From positions 1-17,344 of the forward strand of contig DASUZD010000026.1 of the NCBI GenBank assembly GCA_036377055.1: a stretch of DNA of 17,344 nucleotides, written 5' to 3'. Both the position numbers and the translations under genes were made by a program. Positions 12,421-17,344 of this stretch are shown here, piece after piece. Position 1 is the first letter of the stretch; every line of letters begins with the position of its first letter. Source of the stretch: DASUZD01 sp036377055 (GTDB lineage Bacteria > Actinomycetota > Thermoleophilia > Gaiellales > Gaiellaceae). The notes under the pieces were generated by a model. The model did not search any database. It saw only the letters and a program-made list of their open reading frames with translations, and was not told the DNA's origin.

Positions 12421-15400
12421 GTGACTGAGTCGATCTCCCGGGTCCGCCGGCTGGCCGAAGCGCGGCGCGGCGACGTCCTGCGGCGGTTCGCGGAGGCCGC
12501 CGGGCAACCCACGCGGTCCGCGCTCAGCCATGAGCAGGAGCAGGTCTGGCTGCTCCAGATGTCGCAGCCGGGCACGACGTACAACGTCGGCGCTGCGCTT
12601 CACCTGCGGGGCCCGCTCGACGAAGAGCTGCTCGAGCTGGCGCTGAGCACCGTCTTCGCCCGACACGACGTGCTCCGAGTCGTGGTGCGCGTCGAGGACG
12701 AGCAGCCCTTCCAGGTCGTGCGCGAGTCGGGGGCGAGCGCGTTCCGGACGCGTGACCTCGGCGAGCTCCCTGAGGCCGAGCGGGAGGCCGAGCTCGTGCG
12801 GCTCTGCGACGCGGAGGCGCGCGCGCCGTTCGATCTCCAGGGCGCGCTCGTGCGCGTGCTGCTCGTCAAGACCAGCCCGCAGGAGCGGACGCTCCTCCTC
12901 GTCGCGAACGAGATCGTCCTCGACCGGCAGTCGCTCGTCGTCGTCGTGCGCGAGCTCGGAGAGCTCTACCGAGCGCTCGTCGCAGGCGAGGAGCCGTCGC
13001 TCCCGGAGCCTTCGCACGGCTACCTCGAGTACGCGGCCTGGCAGCATCGCTGGTGCGAGAGCGACGCGGCTCGCTCCATGATCGACCACTGGCGCGAGGC
13101 GCTCCACGGGTTCGAAGGCACCGAGCTTCCGTTCGAGCGCACCTACAGCCTCTACAACCGCTGGCTCACGTCCGAGGGGCGCGTGCTCGCTCGGCCGTGG
13201 CCGCCCGCGCTCGCCGCCGGCGCCGAGCGCTACGCGACGGCCGCGGGCGTCGACCCGCTCGTCGTCCTCCAGGCGGCGCACGCCGCCCTGTTGCACCGGC
13301 ACAGCGGCCAGGACGACCTCGCGCTCGCGCTCGACGTCGACGCGCGACCGGCGGGCGAGGTCGGACTCGTCGGCAACTTCCAGAGCTTCCTCCCCGTTCG
13401 GCTCGACCTGCGCGGCGACCCCACGTTCGGCGAGCTCGTCCCGCGGGTCCGAGACGCGGTCGCGACGGCGCGGCGGCACTCGCGCCTGCCGTACCCGCTG
13501 ATCGCCGCCGCGGTCGCGCCCGAGGACGGGAACGACCGCCTTCCGCTGCTCATGACCTCGGTCGGCCTCCGCGAGCCTGCGCCGCGGCTCGACTTCGGCG
13601 ACGGCGTCTCGGCAAGCCTCGAGCTCGTGCACGACGCGACTGCGCGGCTCGACCTCGCGATCGACGTCGAGGTCGGGACCGACGTCCGCACGGTCGTCGA
13701 GTACAGCTCGGTGCTCTTCGGCGAGGAGAGCGTCGAGCGGCTGCTCGACCGGCTCGCGCTGTTGCTCGGCGCGGCGCTAGAGGACCCGAGCCGCCGAGTC
13801 TCCGCGCTTCCGATCGCCACGGCTGCGGAGCTCCGTCTCGTCGTCGACGAGTGGAACGACACCGCGCTGCCCGACGAGCCCGCGACGATCGTCGACCGCT
13901 TCGACGCGGTCGCGGCGCGTGTCCCGGATCGGGTCGCCGTCGTGGACGAGCTCGGCGGCGAGCTCACGTACGACGCCCTGCGGCGGGAGGCGAATCGATT
14001 CGCGCAGCACCTGTTCGCGCTCGGCGTGCGGCCCGAGGACCGCTGCGCCGTCTTCGTCGAGCGCTCGGCCGGGACGGTCGTGACGCTGCTCGGCGTGTTG
14101 AAGGCCGGCTGCGCGTACGTCCCGGTCGATCCCGACGTGCCGGACGCGCGGCTCGAGGCGATGCTCGCGGATTGCGCGGCGGCCGTGGTCGTCACCGACA
14201 GCTCGCTCGCCGCGCGCGTCCCCGCAGGGCCGTGGCGCGTCGTCGTGCTCGACCGTGACCGTGGGGAAATCGACGCCCGTCCCGACGCGGCGCCGGTCGC
14301 CGCGGTCGCGCCCGCCTCGCTCGCCTACGTCATGTACACGTCGGGCAGCACGGGCGGCCCGAAGGGCGTCCTCGTCGAGCATCGCTCGGTCTGCGCGTTT
14401 GTCCGGGGCGCGCAGGAGCTCTACGAGCTGACGGAGGACGACCGCTTCGCCCAGGTCTCCTCGCTCGCGTTCGACGTCTCGACCTTCGACGTGTTCGCCT
14501 CGCTGCTGACGGGGGCGAGCGTGTGCGTCGCGACGGCCGAGACGCGGCGGTCGCTCGATCGTCTGCGTTCGCTCCTGCGCGACCGCGAGATCAGCGTCTA
14601 CATGGGCACCCCCGGCGTGCTCGAGCTGCTCGAGCCGGGCGACTTTCCCGCGCTCCGGCTGCTCGCGGTCGGTGGCGAGGCGTTCTCGGGAGCGTTCGCG
14701 ACGCGGTGGGCGCATGGCCGGCGGTTCCTGAACAGCTACGGCCCGACGGAGACGACCGTGGGCGTCGTCGTGAAGGAGTGCACAGGCACGTGGGAGGCCT
14801 CCCCGCCGATCGGGCGGGCGACGCCGAACCATCGTGCGTACGTCCTCGACGAGCACCTGCGGCCCGTCCCGATCGGCGTCACCGGCGAGCTCTACGTCGG
14901 CGGCCCGGGCGTGGCGCGCGGGTACCTCGGCCGGTCGGGCCTGACGGCCTCCGCCTTCGTGCCCGACCCGTTCTCGGGCGCGCCGGGAGCGCGGATGTAC
15001 CGGACGGGCGACCTCGCACGGTGGCTCCCGACGGGCGACCTCGTGTTCCTCGGGCGCCGCGACCGGCAGGTCAAGGTCGGCGGTGTTCGGATCGAGCTCG
15101 CCGAGATCGAGGACGCGCTGCGCAAGCACCCGCAGGTGCAGCAGGCGCTCGTCGTTCCCACCGAGGGGTCGGGCGGCCTGACGAAGCTGGTCGCGGCGAT
15201 CGTCGCTGCGGGGCAGGCGCCGAGCGTCAGCTCGCTCCGTGCCGCGGTCGCGTCGTGGCTCCCGCCGAACATGATTCCGAGCGAGTTCGTCGTCCTCGAG
15301 CAGCTGCCGCTCACGGACTCCGGGAAGGTCGACGTCGCGGCCATCCTCGCGGCACGCGACGCAAACGCCGGTCAGGCCGCTCGCGCGGTCGTGTCGGCGC

Positions 15401-15723
15401 GGACGGAGACGGAGCGGCGCGTCGCGGACGAGATCCTGAAGCCCGTCCTCGAGCTCGAGGAGATCGGGGTCGACGAGAACTTCTTCGAGCTCGGCGGGCA
15501 CAGCCTCCAGGTGCTCAGCGTCCTCGCGCGGGTACGCAGCATCTTCGGAGTCGAGATCCGCGTCGCGCAGTTCTTCCAGGTTCCGACGCTCGCCGGTATC
15601 GCGGCCGCGATCGACGCCTCGCACGCCGAGGCGGTCACGAAGGCGGACCGGGAGCTCTTGCTCGACGCGCTCCGCGAGGTCGAGGCCGGGATGCCCGCCG
15701 GCGCGGCGTCGTCGGAGCCCTGA
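12421..15723 (+). CDS. nonribosomal peptide synthetase module, C-A-T, with a degenerate condensation site
   Basis: This 1100-residue protein has three domains. The condensation domain (about 30-470) keeps LSHEQEQVW, RHDVLR, YLEYAAWQ and VGNFQSFLPVR, but its active-site motif HHxxxDG reads NEIVLDR (163-169). Both histidines are lost, so condensation activity is doubtful. The adenylation domain (about 490-980) is complete: LTYDAL, LKAGCAYVPVD, YTSGSTGGPKG (639), FDVS (684), NSYGPTE (771), GELYVGGPGVARGYL, YRTGDL, GRRDRQVKVGGVRIEL, LPPNMIP and the A10 lysine (K969). The carrier domain has LGGHS with Ser1028 as the phosphopantetheine site. Aligning by eye to GrsA gives the specificity residues D-V-F-M-A-G-S-V-G-K, which I cannot match to a known amino acid. 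The GTG start has GAGGG at 12406-12410, ten bases upstream. The next NRPS begins two bases after its stop, so the two are co-translated. Confidence 0.92.
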   Translation: MTESISRVRRLAEARRGDVLRRFAEAAGQPTRSALSHEQEQVWLLQMSQPGTTYNVGAALHLRGPLDEELLELALSTVFARHDVLRVVVRVEDEQPFQVVRESGASAFRTRDLGELPEAEREAELVRLCDAEARAPFDLQGALVRVLLVKTSPQERTLLLVANEIVLDRQSLVVVVRELGELYRALVAGEEPSLPEPSHGYLEYAAWQHRWCESDAARSMIDHWREALHGFEGTELPFERTYSLYNRWLTSEGRVLARPWPPALAAGAERYATAAGVDPLVVLQAAHAALLHRHSGQDDLALALDVDARPAGEVGLVGNFQSFLPVRLDLRGDPTFGELVPRVRDAVATARRHSRLPYPLIAAAVAPEDGNDRLPLLMTSVGLREPAPRLDFGDGVSASLELVHDATARLDLAIDVEVGTDVRTVVEYSSVLFGEESVERLLDRLALLLGAALEDPSRRVSALPIATAAELRLVVDEWNDTALPDEPATIVDRFDAVAARVPDRVAVVDELGGELTYDALRREANRFAQHLFALGVRPEDRCAVFVERSAGTVVTLLGVLKAGCAYVPVDPDVPDARLEAMLADCAAAVVVTDSSLAARVPAGPWRVVVLDRDRGEIDARPDAAPVAAVAPASLAYVMYTSGSTGGPKGVLVEHRSVCAFVRGAQELYELTEDDRFAQVSSLAFDVSTFDVFASLLTGASVCVATAETRRSLDRLRSLLRDREISVYMGTPGVLELLEPGDFPALRLLAVGGEAFSGAFATRWAHGRRFLNSYGPTETTVGVVVKECTGTWEASPPIGRATPNHRAYVLDEHLRPVPIGVTGELYVGGPGVARGYLGRSGLTASAFVPDPFSGAPGARMYRTGDLARWLPTGDLVFLGRRDRQVKVGGVRIELAEIEDALRKHPQVQQALVVPTEGSGGLTKLVAAIVAAGQAPSVSSLRAAVASWLPPNMIPSEFVVLEQLPLTDSGKVDVAAILAARDANAGQAARAVVSARTETERRVADEILKPVLELEEIGVDENFFELGGHSLQVLSVLARVRSIFGVEIRVAQFFQVPTLAGIAAAIDASHAEAVTKADRELLLDALREVEAGMPAGAASSEP

Positions 15724-15725
15724 GC

Positions 15726-17344
15726 GTGCCGGTTCACAGTCCGTTCGAGCACTGGGTACGCCGCACGCCCGACGCGATCGCGCTCACGCACGACGACGAG
15801 GAGCTGACGTACGCCGAGCTGAACCGGCTAGCGAACCGGATCGCGCACCAGCTGATCGCGCTGCGGTCAGGCCCGGAGGCGCTCGTCGCGATCGTCGGCG
15901 AGCGGGCGCCCGAGTTCGTCGCTGCGATCCTCGGCACGCTCAAGGCCGGCTGCGCGTACCTGCCGCTCGAGACCGACATTCCGCCCCGACGGCTGGAGGA
16001 GCTGCTCGACGACGCGCGGCCCGAGGTCGTGCTGCTCGTCCGCGGCGGCAGCCTCGACGCCGGCCGCGCGCCGCACGTGCTCCGCGTCGACGGCGCGCTG
16101 GACGGCGACGACCTTCCCGACCCCGGCCTCGAGATCTCGCCGCGGTCGCTCGCGTACGTCCTCTACACCTCCGGCTCGACCGGCCGGCCGAAGGGCGTCT
16201 GCGTCGAGCACGGCTCCGTCTCGAACCTCGTCGACGATTTCACGCGGCGGCTCGAGATCACCTCTTCCGACCGCATCCTCCACTTCGGCCGGCTCGGGTT
16301 CGACGTCACCGTCTGGGAGCTCTTCGTCGCCTTCGCGGCGGGCGCGGCGGTCTGCGGCGGCGCGATCTCCACGCTGCACTCGCCCGCGGCGCTGACGCAG
16401 TTGATGCGCGCCCGCCGCGTCACGGTCGTCTGCGTCGTCCCGGCCCTGCTCGGCGTCCTCGACCCGGAGGACTTCCCCGACGTCCGGATGGTGGTGAGCG
16501 TCGCGGAGCCGTTCGCCGGCGAGCTCGTCGACCGCTGGGGGCCGGGGCGGAGGTTCTTCAACGGCTACGGCCCGACGGAGACGACGGTGCTCGCGACGAC
16601 GATGGAGTGCCGGCCGGGCTCGCCGGGGCGGCCGCCGATCGGGAAGCCCGGCGCCGGGGTCCGCGCGCTCCTCCTCGACGCGTCGCTTCGGCCTGTCCCG
16701 CCCGGCGAGCGGGGCGAGCTCTGCCTCGGCGGCGTCTGCGTGGGCCGCGGGTACCTCGGCGCGCCGCGGCTGACCGCCGACCGCTTCGTGCCCGACCCCA
16801 CCGGGAACGGCGGCCGCCTCTACCGAACCGGCGACGTCGTCCGCGAGAACGCCGACGGGGACCTCGAGTTCCTCGGGCGGATCGACGACCAGCTCAAGGT
16901 CCGCGGCGTCCGCATCGAGCCGGTCGAGGTCGAGGCCGCGCTCGGGCAGGTCCCCGCGATCCGCGAGAGCGCGGTCACGGCGCAGAAGCTCGGCGGCAGC
17001 GCGCAGCTCGTCGCCTTCGTCGTCCTGGCCGAGAGTGCGACGCTCTCCGACGCCGACCTCCGCGCCGCGGCCGAGGAGCTTTTGCCGCGACCGTTCGTCC
17101 CGCAGGCGTTCGTCCGCGTGGAAGCGCTTCCGCGCTCTCCGAACGGCAAGATCGACCGCAAGGCGCTGCCCGAGGCCCTCCCGCTCGGCGGCCGCGGGCG
17201 GTCCGCGGAGACGCGGCTCGAGCGCGAGCTCGTTCGCGCGTGGAAGGAGGTCCTCGAGGTCGACGACGTCTCGGCGGAGGACTCGTTCCTCGCGCTCGGC
17301 GGCGACTCTGTCCGCGCGATGCAGGTCGCGGCGCGGCTCTGGCG
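15726..17344 (+). CDS. second nonribosomal peptide synthetase, begins A-T, 3' end outside the window
   Basis: The first 539 residues are visible and the frame is open to the window end. Unusually, it begins directly with an adenylation domain; VHSPFEHWVRRTPDAIAL is the normal A-domain entry, with no condensation domain before it. The A motifs are complete: LTYAEL, LKAGCAYLPLE, YTSGSTGRPKG (147), GFDVTVWELF (D193), NGYGPTE (279), GELCLGG, YRTGDV, GRIDDQLKVRGVRIEP, PNGKIDRKALP. The GGE-type turn before A5 reads VSVAEPF, which is atypical. Specificity residues by eye are D-V-W-C-V-V-G-V-L-K, with no clear amino acid. The carrier domain follows with LGGDS (Ser528); the Asp form is often seen before epimerisation domains, so an E domain may come next. 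The GTG at 15726 has GGAG eight bases upstream and lies two bases after the previous stop. Confidence 0.9.
   Translation, partial: MPVHSPFEHWVRRTPDAIALTHDDEELTYAELNRLANRIAHQLIALRSGPEALVAIVGERAPEFVAAILGTLKAGCAYLPLETDIPPRRLEELLDDARPEVVLLVRGGSLDAGRAPHVLRVDGALDGDDLPDPGLEISPRSLAYVLYTSGSTGRPKGVCVEHGSVSNLVDDFTRRLEITSSDRILHFGRLGFDVTVWELFVAFAAGAAVCGGAISTLHSPAALTQLMRARRVTVVCVVPALLGVLDPEDFPDVRMVVSVAEPFAGELVDRWGPGRRFFNGYGPTETTVLATTMECRPGSPGRPPIGKPGAGVRALLLDASLRPVPPGERGELCLGGVCVGRGYLGAPRLTADRFVPDPTGNGGRLYRTGDVVRENADGDLEFLGRIDDQLKVRGVRIEPVEVEAALGQVPAIRESAVTAQKLGGSAQLVAFVVLAESATLSDADLRAAAEELLPRPFVPQAFVRVEALPRSPNGKIDRKALPEALPLGGRGRSAETRLERELVRAWKEVLEVDDVSAEDSFLALGGDSVRAMQVAARLW

Noticed and set aside
1..17344. 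CRISPR arrays, insertion sequences, integrases, rRNA or tRNA genes
   Set aside because: Neither regularly spaced repeats nor transposase or integrase motifs nor RNA-gene signatures were seen on either strand.

Overview
The window is uniformly GC-rich and densely coded, with many GTG and some TTG starts. Genes overlap by ATGA or GTGA, and there are three ECF-type sigma factor genes. Together with secreted beta-propeller and DUF1996 proteins and a divergent mycobacterial-type PyrF homologue, this suggests a high-GC actinomycete, possibly from a deep lineage such as Thermoleophilia. That placement is inference; no rRNA or other phylogenetic marker is present.

Left part (1 to about 8.4 kb), regulation and envelope. 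It opens with the C-terminal part of a DHA2-type MFS exporter. Next come an ECF sigma factor and an overlapping single-pass membrane protein (1132-2543), then a PadR-family regulator on the minus strand, divergent from a secreted seven-repeat beta-propeller protein (2561-4313). A 375-base non-coding stretch follows; it holds a strong intrinsic terminator that works only on the minus strand. A second ECF sigma gene (4689-5201) has no ATG, GTG or TTG start. It converges, with a 4-base overlap, on a minus-strand pair coding for a TlpA-like thioredoxin and a small membrane-anchored three-cysteine protein. A third sigma gene, a paralogue of the first, starts a tightly overlapping operon: sigma factor, single-pass membrane protein, secreted DUF1996 protein (6313-8380).

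Junction (8.4 to 9.15 kb). An acyltransferase-3 gene on the minus strand is reduced to its last 90 or so codons. Beside it lie a 97-residue protein of unknown function and a weak terminator. This looks like an old recombination edge.

Right part (9.15 kb to the end), the beginning of a nonribosomal peptide biosynthetic cluster, all on the plus strand. It holds an OMP-decarboxylase-fold protein with altered ligand-binding positions, an FAD-dependent amine or amino-acid oxidase of the DAO family, an LmbU-family regulator with its own consensus-like promoter, an MbtH-like protein, a C-A-T NRPS whose condensation active site is degenerate, and a second NRPS that begins directly with an adenylation domain and runs off the window. 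The regulator probably activates the downstream genes. MbtH would support the two adenylation domains. The oxidase and the OMPDC-like protein are candidates for making or tailoring an unusual building block. The pairing of a degenerate C domain with a C-less A-T protein, plus the altered OMPDC homologue, makes this cluster the most unusual part of the window.
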